This document shows positions 1-8,275 of a stretch of 36,674 bases of DNA, piece after piece. The notes under the pieces are model-generated. The model saw nothing but the letters and a program-made list of their open reading frames with translations, was not told the DNA's origin and did not search any database. The stretch comes from an uncultured Pirellulaceae bacterium (lineage in GTDB: Bacteria; Planctomycetota; Planctomycetia; Pirellulales; Pirellulaceae), in NCBI GenBank assembly GCA_937944405.1, contig CALDYR010000053.1, positions 1 through 36,674 of the forward strand. Reading direction: 5' to 3'. How positions within the stretch are numbered: position 1 is the stretch's first letter; each line of letters opens with the position of its first letter. The translations under genes were made by a program, and so were the position numbers.

Positions 1-1
1 C

Positions 2-334
2 CTGTGGTTGATCATCGACGACCAGCAGTACATTACCTTCGTCGACCCACACGGCCTGCTGCGGTCCAGAATCTTCAGCGACGCGAAAGTTCAGTTCTCC
101 CGAAAGATCAAGCAAATCCAGCAGAAACGATTCAACGACCCCAAAGTTCAGTTGAACTCGTTTATCCTTTCACCGACTCCCTTCGCAACCATCAGTGCAA
201 GTGAAGAAGATGTCTCAAAAGACAAGCTCACGGACTTACACGTCTTGTTCATGTACGACGACGAAGACACCTACGTTCAGAAGCTTTTTGAGTTGATGAT
301 TGAAGGCTCCGTCCTGACTTCAGGAAGTTCCTAA
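2..334 (+). CDS. C-terminal end of a probable DEAD/DEAH helicase or type III restriction-like protein (5' truncated)
   Basis: The frame is open from the first bases of the window and ends at a TAA, so only the last 110 residues of a longer protein are present. The visible part contains a segment reading QYITFVDPHGL, then 'DPKVQLNSFILS' and 'LHVLFMYDDEDTYVQKLF'. This order resembles, from memory, the C-terminal tail of large helicase/restriction-type proteins, in which a nuclease-like domain states 'FVDPKG' and a later strand reads 'LNSFI.S.TP'. The motor domains lie outside the window, so the family call is an inference from the tail alone. A TA-rich junction and an IS630 transposase remnant on the opposite strand follow five bases after the stop. 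Confidence 0.4.
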   Translation: MWLIIDDQQYITFVDPHGLLRSRIFSDAKVQFSRKIKQIQQKRFNDPKVQLNSFILSPTPFATISASEEDVSKDKLTDLHVLFMYDDEDTYVQKLFELMIEGSVLTSGSS

Positions 335-338
335 TGCT

Positions 339-569
339 TCATTCAGATTTAATTTTCGGGTACAGCTGTTTTAGTTTTTTTCGTGCGTCGTCGATGGAAA
401 ACTGCCATTCAACCGCGCGTTGTTTTTTGTTGGTGGCGTTGGCCCAAGCTTTGACCTGAGATGGTAACGCTTTAATTGGGGCGAAGCGATGACCGGTAAT
501 TTTAATTGTCGTTGCTTTTGCAGAGAGTTGGTTAAGGATGGCTTCGCCCTCCTTAACCAACTTCACCAA
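339..569 (-). pseudogene. IS630-family transposase, C-terminal remnant
   Basis: The last 43 residues of this minus-strand frame (about 339-471) match the typical C-terminus of IS630-type DDE transposases: 'QVKAWANATNKK' followed by 'VEWQFSIDDARKKLKQLYP'. In intact members this end follows the DDE catalytic core and the 'HGSWLN.AEIE' motif; neither is present here. The residues before position 471 do not follow the family pattern and run through a perfect hairpin and a 15-bp direct repeat, so the element has been truncated or rearranged. No terminal inverted repeats could be assigned. It is most likely a dead relic sitting between the end of the helicase-like gene and a short unrecognised frame. 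Confidence 0.6.
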
Positions 570-591
570 ACGGTACTTTTAATTGTCGTTG
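500..591. repeat. 15-bp direct repeat, two copies
   Basis: The sequence TTTTAATTGTCGTTG occurs at 500-514 and again at 577-591, 77 bp apart. A third partial match (AATTGTCG) follows at 604-611. The copies bracket the hairpin at 526-562 and lie just beyond the recognisable part of the IS630 remnant, so they may mark an old insertion, deletion or duplication edge. Confidence 0.6.
526..562. repeat. Perfect 13-bp inverted repeat (hairpin)
   Basis: The arms AGTTGGTTAAGGA (526-538) and TCCTTAACCAACT (550-562) are exact reverse complements separated by 11 bases. There is no adjacent T-run, so it does not look like a standard intrinsic terminator. It lies inside the degenerate part of the transposase remnant. 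Confidence 0.7.
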
Positions 592-828
592 ACTGGGAAA
601 AATAATTGTCGCTATACATTCAGTGGTGTCACGCGAGAGCCCGATGTTGATGTGACCTCGATTACGAAACGGGTCAAAGATGCCGTGAGGAATAATTACC
701 CCATCGGCCCAACTGGGAAAGTCGTGATGAAATGTTTCGAAGGCCTGCGTGCAGCGGACTCGGCCTTTGCGAAACAGCTGGCCCTGAAACTCTTTGGCTT
801 TGGTAAGCTTCTCCTCAGGCAGAACTAA
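583..828 (+). CDS. Short unrecognised reading frame, possibly a gene fragment
   Basis: An 81-residue frame begins at a TTG directly after an in-frame TAA and has no visible ribosome binding site. The translation reads like real protein, with 'GVTREPDVDVTSITKRV', 'NNYPIGPTGKVVMKCF' and a hydrophobic end 'LALKLFGFGKLLL', and lacks the Arg/Cys/Ser-rich texture of spurious frames. I do not recognise the family. It overlaps the stop of the convergent SecA-like gene by four bases. Because it follows a transposase relic it may be the severed end of an older gene. Confidence 0.3.
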   Translation: MSLTGKNNCRYTFSGVTREPDVDVTSITKRVKDAVRNNYPIGPTGKVVMKCFEGLRAADSAFAKQLALKLFGFGKLLLRQN

Positions 829-1568
829 AGGTCACCATTAGACTCGTACCACTGTTCGGCTGAATCGGTCGGCTGTCCTGCGTTTGCCCGTGACTCTTGT
901 TCTCGTGCGAGCACCTTTGAGATTCGTTTGGAGATAATCCTGCTGGAAACCAAGCCTTGGTCTTCAATTCCCATCTGCTTTAACACCGTCAAGGTTGTTT
1001 CGTTGACCGCCGACGCCAGCACGCGGTCTTCCAACGCCAAAAAGTAACCCATTCTGGTGACCGCAGGAAACGAACGCCCGAACTGTTGCAACGCCTGGTC
1101 GCGAAAAGGCTCCGGATGTCGGTCGACGACGATCAACTGCAACGGCGACGAAAATCGCTCAGCGCCGCAAAACGTTGTTTCGGTCAAAAACTCGGCTAAC
1201 GCTAAATAAACGCATCCCGTACCTGCGCGTCCCACGTCAATGAACCACTGAGCGTCTAAAGGGCGCGTGATGATCTGGTAATCGATGCCGTTGAGGTCTA
1301 ACTCCGTTTGCAACTGAAAGAAAGCGTCGGGAAAATGAGCCGCGATAAAAATTGTTTTCCTCGGCAAATCACTGTCCTGACGCATGCGTTTCAAAACGTC
1401 CATCAAATTACGGAGCAATGTCTCGCGCGTCAGCGCAAAACAATCAGGGTAGCGCTGAAAAGAAAGTGTCCGCAAGAAAGACAGATCTTTCAAAAAATCA
1501 AACATATTGTCGATAGTTGATCGAAACCAGATGCGATTGAAGAAAACCAAAAGAAACAAGCGGCCCAT
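825..1568 (-). CDS. SecA-like protein reduced to a degenerate second motor domain
   Basis: The 247-residue product follows the order of the SecA NBD2 (IRA2) domain. Residues 72-125 (KTIFIAAHFPDAF..., AGTGCVYLAL) match the strand-helix-strand of SecA 'PVLVGTRSVE...AG.PG.VTIATNMAGRGTD'. Residues 144-186 (LQLIVVDRHPEPFRDQ, FGRSFP, GYFLALEDRVL) match '[37 protein letters not shown]'. Residues 196-227 (LKQMGIEDQGLVSSRIISK...) match the helix 'MG...EPIES..V..AI..AQ'. The 'NMAGRGTD' motif is missing and the GRSGRQGD motif is reduced to GRSFPAV, so ATPase activity is unlikely. The first nucleotide-binding domain, the preprotein cross-linking domain and the zinc tail are absent. The housekeeping SecA must be elsewhere. 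Its role is unknown; a regulatory or planctomycete-specific offshoot is possible. The start could also be an internal ATG at 1505. Confidence 0.55.
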   Translation of the reverse strand: MGRLFLLVFFNRIWFRSTIDNMFDFLKDLSFLRTLSFQRYPDCFALTRETLLRNLMDVLKRMRQDSDLPRKTIFIAAHFPDAFFQLQTELDLNGIDYQIITRPLDAQWFIDVGRAGTGCVYLALAEFLTETTFCGAERFSSPLQLIVVDRHPEPFRDQALQQFGRSFPAVTRMGYFLALEDRVLASAVNETTLTVLKQMGIEDQGLVSSRIISKRISKVLAREQESRANAGQPTDSAEQWYESNGDL

Positions 1569-1633
1569 CGTTGGATCGCTTGTTTTGTTATTTTGGATTC
1601 ATTTCATTGGCCACAAAATCTGGCCATACAACG

Positions 1634-2716
1634 CTACTTGACGTCGTCCCATGCGCTATTGATTTCCCGGCGCGTTTCAACCGAAGAAAATGGTGAACGG
1701 CTAACCGAGGCATCCGCGCGATTGCTAGCCAATCGCACCGGCGAGTAACTCCAGCGGCGATGCAGCGCAGTTAACTGCGTCTTTGGTTTAATCTGCCTTG
1801 GAGTCGTTACGGCTTGTTTGTTGGAACTGTTATTGAAATCCTTGTGACTGCCTTGATCTTGCAAACGATGCAAGAAAGGCCGTTGGCTGGACTGGGGACG
1901 CACTCCGCGTGTCGCCGAATTAACATCCGGAACCCTTGCCGCCGTATGGGGTGCCGCAACGGTTGCCGCAGGCGCTGAATCAAAAGACGGCCCCGGTTGA
2001 TAGGCGGACTGTAACTGGTAGTTGGAAGCTGTTGAAAGCGTGCCCGATGGAACCGTAGCCCGTGAGGCAGACCCCGCCGGCGTCGGAGATAGACTCGGCA
2101 CCGTATCAGCAGGGACTGAACCTTGCTCCTGAGGAGAAAAAACCGGCGCGGAAAAATTTTGGTTCGGCGTTGAATTCGGCGTTGGCGGTGCAAAGTTTTG
2201 GGCCGGACCAAAATTGCCTGGACCGCAGGTATCACAAGTCCCCGTAGAACAGTTATCAACCAAGGTCGTTACGGGAACTCGATAAGTCTCCTGCCGGTAG
2301 ACCGGACGGTAAGTCGTATAAGGCACGCGCTGCATCTTGTACGTATAAGTTGTACACGGCTTCATGCAGGTCACCGTACAACCGGTACACGGATCAGAAC
2401 TGGTAACTGGGCGATACTGCGTAACCGGAACCCGGTTCCAATTCGTTCGATAGGCAGTGTAAGGCACGTAATTGACCACTGTTCGACTGCATGTTTGCTG
2501 ACATGTCCGCAAACATTGGCCGGGCTGTAGGTTGGCAACGTTAGGATTGGTCGCCGCGGCCGCGCTGAAACCGTACTGGGGAAGAACAGGCCGAGCGTCG
2601 TTGCGTCGGATGCCGCGCAACCAGTCCAATAGTGGACCGGCTTGGGCGTCGGAAACCACCGTCATTTGACTGGTGACAACAACAGCAATAAAGGTGAGCA
2701 GTTTTATTCGTAACAT
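1634..2716 (-). CDS. Secreted Cys/Tyr-rich YTV-type cell-envelope protein
   Basis: The 360-residue protein starts with a signal peptide (MLRIKLLTFIAVVV..., probable cut after DAQA around residue 26). Residues 65-165 carry imprecise repeats rich in Tyr, Thr, Val, Pro and Cys, such as VPYTAYRTNW, VPVTQYRPV, RVPYTTYRPVYRQETY and RVPVTTLV, with Cys pairs in CLRTCQQTC, CTGCTVTCMKPC and CSTGTCDTC. This texture is characteristic of planctomycete 'YTV' wall-associated proteins, thought to form disulfide-linked envelope material. The C-terminal half is Ser/Pro/Ala-rich and probably disordered. A ribosome-binding-like GGAG lies about 12 bases upstream of the ATG. It follows the SecA-like gene on the same strand in position but reads first, with 65 bases between them, so the two may be co-transcribed. 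Confidence 0.7.
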   Translation of the reverse strand: MLRIKLLTFIAVVVTSQMTVVSDAQAGPLLDWLRGIRRNDARPVLPQYGFSAAAATNPNVANLQPGQCLRTCQQTCSRTVVNYVPYTAYRTNWNRVPVTQYRPVTSSDPCTGCTVTCMKPCTTYTYKMQRVPYTTYRPVYRQETYRVPVTTLVDNCSTGTCDTCGPGNFGPAQNFAPPTPNSTPNQNFSAPVFSPQEQGSVPADTVPSLSPTPAGSASRATVPSGTLSTASNYQLQSAYQPGPSFDSAPAATVAAPHTAARVPDVNSATRGVRPQSSQRPFLHRLQDQGSHKDFNNSSNKQAVTTPRQIKPKTQLTALHRRWSYSPVRLASNRADASVSRSPFSSVETRREINSAWDDVK

Positions 2717-3322
2717 TTTATTCTCGCTCCAAGGATAAACTTGAAACTCATTTTGAAAAATCTCTTGTAGGGATTAGCTCACCGATACCTCGTTCCTAAA
2801 AATTGTTGAAGTATCGAGCTCTCCTAGCAAACGTAAGACTTAGTAAGAAACAGAAAAGGTAAAATGGTTGATTTTCCTCGTGATTTCCGAAACCGCTTAC
2901 GGGTTTTGACGGCAAAGTAGTCTGGTGACTCTGGCAGCTTTAGCGGCAGTTGAGCCTTTTCAAGGATTTCTTAAACCGACATGTTAACCTGCAACGGTTC
3001 ACCGGGTTGCAGCGGTATCGCAAAGTCTGCCGCATGTTGGGCTCACGGTGTTGCAGACTGTAGCCGCAAACTGCGAACTCTTGAAAAATCTGTTGCCTAC
3101 TGCATCATCAATTCCTAAGTTGTCCAAACCAACATCAGCGCCCTGTGATACGGCCTTCCGTACCATCGGTTCGATAATTCCTCATCAAAAAGCACGAGAT
3201 AATCCGCATTTTCTTCAAACCGCGATCGAGCTATCGGCTTTCCCTTTGCTATCTGGCGAAATCGTCGAAAATCGCGACAATCTTGCCTTTCTAACGTGCT
3301 CACCAAGATCTTGGAACTCTGA
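2717..3322. other. Gene-free stretch upstream of the YTV-like gene and tmk
   Basis: No frame here reads like protein on either strand. The left part should hold the promoter of the minus-strand YTV-like gene; it contains an imperfect inverted repeat (CGATAC at 2783-2788 against GTATCG at 2811-2816, extended by AGCT on both sides). The right part is the leader of tmk and its frames are Ser/Cys-rich and unconvincing. No terminator or RNA gene was recognised. Confidence 0.5.
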
Positions 3323-3928
3323 ATGCTATTTGTTTTTGACGGCATCGATGGCGGCGGAAAATCCACGCAGATCAATCGGTTAAAAGCGTTTCTGCAGTTA
3401 CACCAAACGACCGTTGTCTGCAAAGATCCCGGCAGCACCCGATTAGGGGAAGCGCTGCGGACGATCCTTTTAAGCAAAGGCGATACGCCAATCGACATGC
3501 GATCGGAAATGATGCTGTTCAGCACAGCGCGGACTCAGTTGGTCCAAGAGATCGTCAAACCGGCCCTCGCAAAGGGCTATTTTATTGTGCTGGATCGCTT
3601 TGTAATGTCGACCGTCGTTTATCAAGGCCACGCGGGGAAACTGCCCCCCGAAGACATTCGCGTCGTCAACCAATTCGCCATCGACGGGCTCACGCCCGAC
3701 CACACTTTCGTGCTCGACCTGCCTGTCGACGTCGCGATCGACCGCCTCGGAGATACACTCGACCGCATGGAATCACGTGGCGTGGAGTATTTCTCGGCGG
3801 TGCGTGCGGGATTTTTAACCGAAGCACGGAAGTCTGACGACTGCACCGTGATCGACGCGACCCAAACCGTCGACCAAATCGCGGCTCAAATCGAATCGAT
3901 CGTGAAAAACATCATCACCAATGCGTAG
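3323..3928 (+). CDS. tmk: Thymidylate kinase
   Basis: The enzyme phosphorylates dTMP to dTDP with ATP in the cytoplasm, an essential step of dTTP synthesis. The 201-residue length fits the family. The P-loop GIDGGGKST is at residues 7-15, the substrate motif KDPGSTRLGEALR at 34-46 corresponds to the usual 'REPGGT.LGE.IR', and the DRF signature is at 91-93, followed by a conserved Gln at 101. The LID segment around residues 141-160 (RLGDTLDRMESRGVEYF) matches the 'R....DR.E....F...V' pattern. The start is fixed because an in-frame TGA directly precedes the ATG. A GGA lies about eight bases upstream. It stands alone on the plus strand, between convergent and divergent minus-strand genes. Confidence 0.93.
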   Translation: MLFVFDGIDGGGKSTQINRLKAFLQLHQTTVVCKDPGSTRLGEALRTILLSKGDTPIDMRSEMMLFSTARTQLVQEIVKPALAKGYFIVLDRFVMSTVVYQGHAGKLPPEDIRVVNQFAIDGLTPDHTFVLDLPVDVAIDRLGDTLDRMESRGVEYFSAVRAGFLTEARKSDDCTVIDATQTVDQIAAQIESIVKNIITNA

Positions 3929-4137
3929 TCATCAATACGTAACGCGAATTCGCAGCCATCAAAGCGTAATCCGACCGAACTAAACCGACGACGAAAGCAC
4001 CGCAACTACCCAATCTCGGCAACGTCAGCACCTTCATCGGAGTTCGATCTACTTGTCCACCGCCCTGCTCAAATCCGCAGGCCAAATCCGCAGTCACAAT
4101 TCGGCCCATACGACGTGCGGAAGTCATCCACTAGAGA

Positions 4138-6531
4138 TTATCCACCGAAATTAAAACCGGAATTCGCTGGCGGTTTGGGCGTGTTAGCCGGCACTGCGGT
4201 CGAACGGTCCGCCGATCGAATCGAGCTAAATGGAACGGGGCGATTGGCTGTTTTGTTTTCGCCCACGTTCTGTGAATCCTGTCGCTGATCGTTGAAAGAG
4301 CGCTGATTTGGTGGTTGAGCATTTCCATTTTGTCCGCCTGGAAAGGAAAACTGATTTCCTTTGGATTGGTTTGATTGGGACGTGGGGAATTGCGATGGTC
4401 GCCGAATCAAATTAGTTCCCGGATTTGCAGGGCCGCCATTTGACGCACTTCCCGTGGGACTGTTCGGTTGGATCTGCTGTGGGGCTAGATTAATCCCGCC
4501 TGTCGATCGCTGACGATTGTTAAAACTCGAATTGCTGGCGGTCGCCGACTGGCGGCCGAAGCTATTGGCCACGGGTTGCGAACGAATCGCATTCGACGCA
4601 GCGGTCGCGCTGCCCCGGCTATTGCTGGCCGAAGCGCCCCGGTAAGGGATGCTGTGGTCGGAACCGCCGCTGGTGACACCGGTGTTGTTGGAAAAATTGG
4701 GGCGGCCGCTGGCGACCTGCCCATTGGTCTTGCCTTGACTGGCGGTAGGTTGCACGATCAACATTTTCACAACCGTTTCCACCGGGCCTCGCCCATAGGG
4801 CAGCGCCAACGCATAGTCTGCATAAGCCTTATTGTATTCCACGACCGACGCAATAAAGTCAGATTCAGCGGCCCGCCAAGTGCGACCGGCGCTTAAGACA
4901 TGATCGACCGTAGATTGATTGCGGTTATAAAGTTGTTTTGCCTCGTTCGCATTTTTCTCTGCCATCGCGACTGTGTTGGCTCGGGAGACGATCAATTCGT
5001 GCATCTGTTTGAGCGTTGCGTCAATCCCTTCGTACTTCGACGATATCATGCCACGTTGCTTGAACGCAGCGTAGTTTGTCTTCACGCGCGTCACTGTTGG
5101 GCTGTCCAAGGGGACGATCGGTTGGTTGCCACCGGTAAACGCGTTCATTTTCGCTTGTGATTTGCTGATTTGTATCGAACTGAATGTGATCGCGTTTTGA
5201 GCGTTTGATTTGGCAATTTCAAGTGACCCGGCGTCGGTTTGTTTGGCAGAATCAATTGACGACACCCAATCCCGATGATGCGCGGCGCTGATTGACTGCG
5301 CCCAATCGTAATAGACTTCCCAATACTGCGGTATGACACCGCTGCGATCGGCGCGCCCCTGGGATTGCCGCAACAAGTCCAACAAACGGATCGGCAAACC
5401 ATCAACCGATTGCTGATTGGCGTCAAACGCGAACTTGGCAATGACTTGTTTTGCAGTTTCAGAACTCGAAGACGCAACTTCAGTTTGTGAATCGTTCTGC
5501 CGTGGCAGTTTCTGCTGATTCGTTTGCTGTCGGTGCTGGGGTTGGTTGCCAAAACCACCAGGCTGATTTTGTGGAATCGTCGACCGCTGCGGCGAGGATT
5601 GGTTGAACTGACCGTTTTGAAACGATTGTGATTGAACGGCAACCGCAGGGCTTACGAAAGCTGTTTGTTCAACCCCGCGGCCTCGATCAGTCTGATCAGC
5701 GGTTCCCCCGATGGTCTGCTGCGGCGCGGGAGCCAGTCGACGTGAATTCAACGGCGAGCTCGAAAAGTCTTTCGCCGGTTGATCCCCTTGAGCAATCTGA
5801 TCATGAAGGTACGCCGATTCGTACTCAGGTTCCTCTGAACCTTCGCCTGAACCGTAGGCTGAATCATCGACTCTGACGTTTGAGTTCAAACCCGCCGTCT
5901 CCGTCGGGCCGACGCCCGAACCTGTGTATTGATCCGATCTTGGATCGGCAGAACTACGAAAGCTGCCTACCGATCCACCGATTGTCTGCACGTTTGATTG
6001 GAGACGCCGTTGGTGTTGTTCGGCGCGTTCGGGAATCGGATGTAGACCGGTCCCACGCAGGCGATTTGTGTCACCGGCGTTGATGAATCGCGAATTCGAT
6101 GTCGGCGACGGCCCCGTTTTTTCGACATTGGTGGCAAACGTCCCCGAAGTGTCACCTCCGAATTGATCAGCGTGAGTTGATTGTGGCGTGCTCCCGCGCA
6201 GTTTCGGCCGTGGAGCCAAGGGGGCATCGTAAGCGGCATCAGTGGACGCAATTTTTGTCAACGGTTGAGGATCAAGCCGCAGCGCGTTGCTTTGCTGTCC
6301 CTCCAAAGGGGCATAGGGATTAGGGTTGGTGAATGATTCCGTAATCCCAGTAGCATGACCGGTCGGTGAATCGGCGAGTTCTAAAATTGAATGGTCCGCA
6401 GCACCATTGAAAGCGTCACTGTCGACGATTTGCGAAAAAATTTGGGTTGGCAACAGGGCCGGGATCACAACCACGGCGACCGGCAACGCCAATAGTCTCG
6501 CGCAGCGTACGATTCGGAAATTTTGGATCAT
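4138..6531 (-). CDS. Exported disordered protein with a TolC-like helical segment
   Basis: I place the start at 6531 because AAGG lies nine bases upstream and a signal peptide follows at once (MIQNFRIVRCARLLALPVAV...LLPTQIFS). Upstream ATGs at 6540 and 6612 would put non-signal sequence first. The 797-residue product is mostly Ser/Gln/Asn/Pro/Gly-rich and probably disordered. About residues 380-610 are helical and ordered. They end in 'ANEAKQLYNRNQSTVDHVL' and 'AAESDFIASVVEYNKAYADYALALP', which resembles the last periplasmic helices and end of TolC-type outer-membrane efflux proteins ('RY..G..TLLDVL.A...L..A......A..DY..AL'). A complete TolC barrel is not evident, so this may be a distant relative or a convergent coiled coil. 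The C-terminal 200 residues are again low complexity. It is a single-gene unit. Confidence 0.6.
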   Translation of the reverse strand: MIQNFRIVRCARLLALPVAVVVIPALLPTQIFSQIVDSDAFNGAADHSILELADSPTGHATGITESFTNPNPYAPLEGQQSNALRLDPQPLTKIASTDAAYDAPLAPRPKLRGSTPQSTHADQFGGDTSGTFATNVEKTGPSPTSNSRFINAGDTNRLRGTGLHPIPERAEQHQRRLQSNVQTIGGSVGSFRSSADPRSDQYTGSGVGPTETAGLNSNVRVDDSAYGSGEGSEEPEYESAYLHDQIAQGDQPAKDFSSSPLNSRRLAPAPQQTIGGTADQTDRGRGVEQTAFVSPAVAVQSQSFQNGQFNQSSPQRSTIPQNQPGGFGNQPQHRQQTNQQKLPRQNDSQTEVASSSSETAKQVIAKFAFDANQQSVDGLPIRLLDLLRQSQGRADRSGVIPQYWEVYYDWAQSISAAHHRDWVSSIDSAKQTDAGSLEIAKSNAQNAITFSSIQISKSQAKMNAFTGGNQPIVPLDSPTVTRVKTNYAAFKQRGMISSKYEGIDATLKQMHELIVSRANTVAMAEKNANEAKQLYNRNQSTVDHVLSAGRTWRAAESDFIASVVEYNKAYADYALALPYGRGPVETVVKMLIVQPTASQGKTNGQVASGRPNFSNNTGVTSGGSDHSIPYRGASASNSRGSATAASNAIRSQPVANSFGRQSATASNSSFNNRQRSTGGINLAPQQIQPNSPTGSASNGGPANPGTNLIRRPSQFPTSQSNQSKGNQFSFPGGQNGNAQPPNQRSFNDQRQDSQNVGENKTANRPVPFSSIRSADRSTAVPANTPKPPANSGFNFGG

Positions 6532-7492
6532 CTCAAGCATCCTTGCATTGAAAATTAAGTCTCCCGCAACTCCATCCACTGTCGTGTTGGCTGCGGTCTG
6601 CAATCCTTGCATTGCCGGTGGGAATCAGCCCCAACTGGTCAACGATTATTCAAGAACAATCATCAATGTGTTCCGAATCGAATTTTGGGTCAATCCCGAT
6701 TTAATAACGATGAATGCAACACGGATAGTGACATCCTAACCTCTGGGCGGTCGGTGGTTTACTGCCATTGGACCATCGCGGCACAGGCGGACAGGTTTCA
6801 GCAGATAATCGGCGACTTCCAATTTCGGCCTTCCAGACCCGCCAAATTCGGAAATTGTAAGGGCTGATTTAGAGTGGTTAGCCTCCACAGAATTCAGACG
6901 GTCGTAAGAAAACCGGGGTTGTCTCCAAAGGGGTGAGTCGCCCGCCCTGATTTTCAAAAAAGCTCAAACACTAATTCCTACTACCAAAGAACAAGTTTGG
7001 GGAAATCAGATAGAAGTCGGGGCTCGACGTCAAAGGCAGGATCATGCAAAGGCAACAGCGTTGCATCAAACATGATGCCGTGACTGCAGGCGAACAATGT
7101 GGACCGATGCATGGAAAGGTGGGCTTTGGGTAGATAGACGCGGGTTCAATCCTGCGAAGAAAACGACCACCGGTCACCCGTCGTCTCTGGAACGCTGGCA
7201 CCGCCAGTGAGCGCGTGAAAGACTCGAGATCATGTCAATTGGACGATGTCGGGAATCGGTTGCTAAATTTTTTTGCGCAAACTTCACTAACAAACAACCT
7301 GTAAAGCCTAAGTTCAAAGCCACACGTATTTGGCAGTCGTTGCAAACCTTAATCGGTGGATTTATAGTCATTAGCATCGGCAGGTTAAGCTCAACTTTAG
7401 TCGCCAAAGTCGTCCAAGCCATTTTTCAGGCAAAAGAGCTGAAAGGTTGGGGCGTCTTGATTTTTGTTTTTTCCTTTCACAGGAGATTTGTA
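6532..7492. other. Gene-free stretch between divergent genes
   Basis: This region separates the minus-strand exported protein from the plus-strand Spondin-like gene and should hold both promoters. An 11-bp direct repeat TCCTTGCATTG occurs at 6540-6550 and 6604-6614. An in-frame extension of the downstream gene back to 7232 is open but has no signal-peptide logic and no ribosome binding site, so I treat it as non-coding. A tRNA-like 'GGTTCAATCC' near 7143 does not fold as a T-arm. Confidence 0.5.
7481..7485 (+). promoter_or_regulatory. Ribosome binding site deciding the start of the Spondin_N-like gene
   Basis: AGGAG sits seven bases before the ATG at 7493 and directly precedes a classic signal peptide. 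It decides this start over the much earlier in-frame ATG at 7232. Confidence 0.7.
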
Positions 7493-8275
7493 ATGAGACT
7501 GTTTTCGATTTTTTTTGGATGCATGGTTTCGGTTTGCTGCTTGCTAGGGTCGACCGCTTTAGCTCAACGTACCGTAAGGATCGACTTTACGAACCTAAAC
7601 AATTCTGACCATTTAATTACGCCGGGGCTTTTCATTTTCCATCAACAGTCTTATCGCATCGCGACAGTGGGGCAGCGGGCCAGCACCGCTGTTCGACAGG
7701 TTGCCGAAAACGGCCGGACGGCAAGACTGGCGAGTCAGATCTTTTCTAACGAGGTGGCCGCAACCGTTATTGCAGGGCTTGATTTTACGAACTTCCCTAA
7801 CATTGGCGAAACTCCGCGGGTGATTGCCCCAGGCCAGACCGTTACAGCGCGAGTTAGTGTTTCGCCTAACACGACGCCTTTCTTTTCGTACATCGCCAAA
7901 ATGGTACCTTCGAGCGATACTTTTATCAGTAACACCGCGCAGCGGCACCGCGTATTCAATTCCAGAGGCGGGATCAACGCCAGCTCCGGGGTTTTCGAAA
8001 TCGTGATCCGAGGGTTCAATCTTCTTGATGCAGGAAGCCAAGCCAACGAACGGTTCAATGTGAACTTTGTGACCAGCCGGCAGGCTTCGTTTTCACCGTT
8101 GAACGGCACCGAACGTGCCAATATCCGCGAGGCTTTCACGATGAGACCGAACCTCAATACGCATCGCGGGCTGACAGTGCAGCGTTTCAACGACGGCTCC
8201 GGCGGGCGGCGCATCAATCGGCCATTGACGCCCAGCGAGCGTGTGGCGCGTATCCGGATCCGGTTTGATAATTAG
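7493..8275 (+). CDS. Exported Spondin_N-domain-like protein
   Basis: The 260-residue product has a signal peptide (MRLFSIFFGCMVSVCCLLGSTALAQ). The rest follows the layout of bacterial Spondin_N proteins: an opening strand 'VRIDFTNLNNSDHLITPGLF' (variant of 'V.VTNLT....LTP'), a helix with 'AVRQVAENGRTARL' (variant of 'L..LAEDG....L'), then 'VIAPGQTVTARVSV' and 'FFSYIAKMVPSSDTFISN' (variant of 'YFS.ASM..PSND.F.....'), and finally 'FNLLDAGSQANERF' (variant of 'DAGTE.NE'). In animals this domain is found in extracellular matrix proteins; bacterial members are exported and of unknown role. The last 60 residues are Arg-rich. It appears monocistronic. Confidence 0.72.
   Translation: MRLFSIFFGCMVSVCCLLGSTALAQRTVRIDFTNLNNSDHLITPGLFIFHQQSYRIATVGQRASTAVRQVAENGRTARLASQIFSNEVAATVIAGLDFTNFPNIGETPRVIAPGQTVTARVSVSPNTTPFFSYIAKMVPSSDTFISNTAQRHRVFNSRGGINASSGVFEIVIRGFNLLDAGSQANERFNVNFVTSRQASFSPLNGTERANIREAFTMRPNLNTHRGLTVQRFNDGSGGRRINRPLTPSERVARIRIRFDN

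Noticed and set aside
526..562. Integron attC site
   Set aside because: The hairpin arms lack the RYYYAAC/GTTRRRY core pair and there is no integrase nearby.
3048..3383. Plus-strand frame overlapping the start of tmk
   Set aside because: Ser/Pro/Cys-rich with no family texture, and it overlaps the firmly placed tmk start in another frame.
7138..7160. Possible tRNA T-arm (GGTTCAATCC)
   Set aside because: The flanking bases do not pair as a 5-bp T-stem and no acceptor, D- or anticodon arm can be drawn around it.
7232..7492. N-terminal extension of the Spondin-like gene
   Set aside because: The ATG at 7493 has an AGGAG and a signal peptide directly after; the extension has neither.
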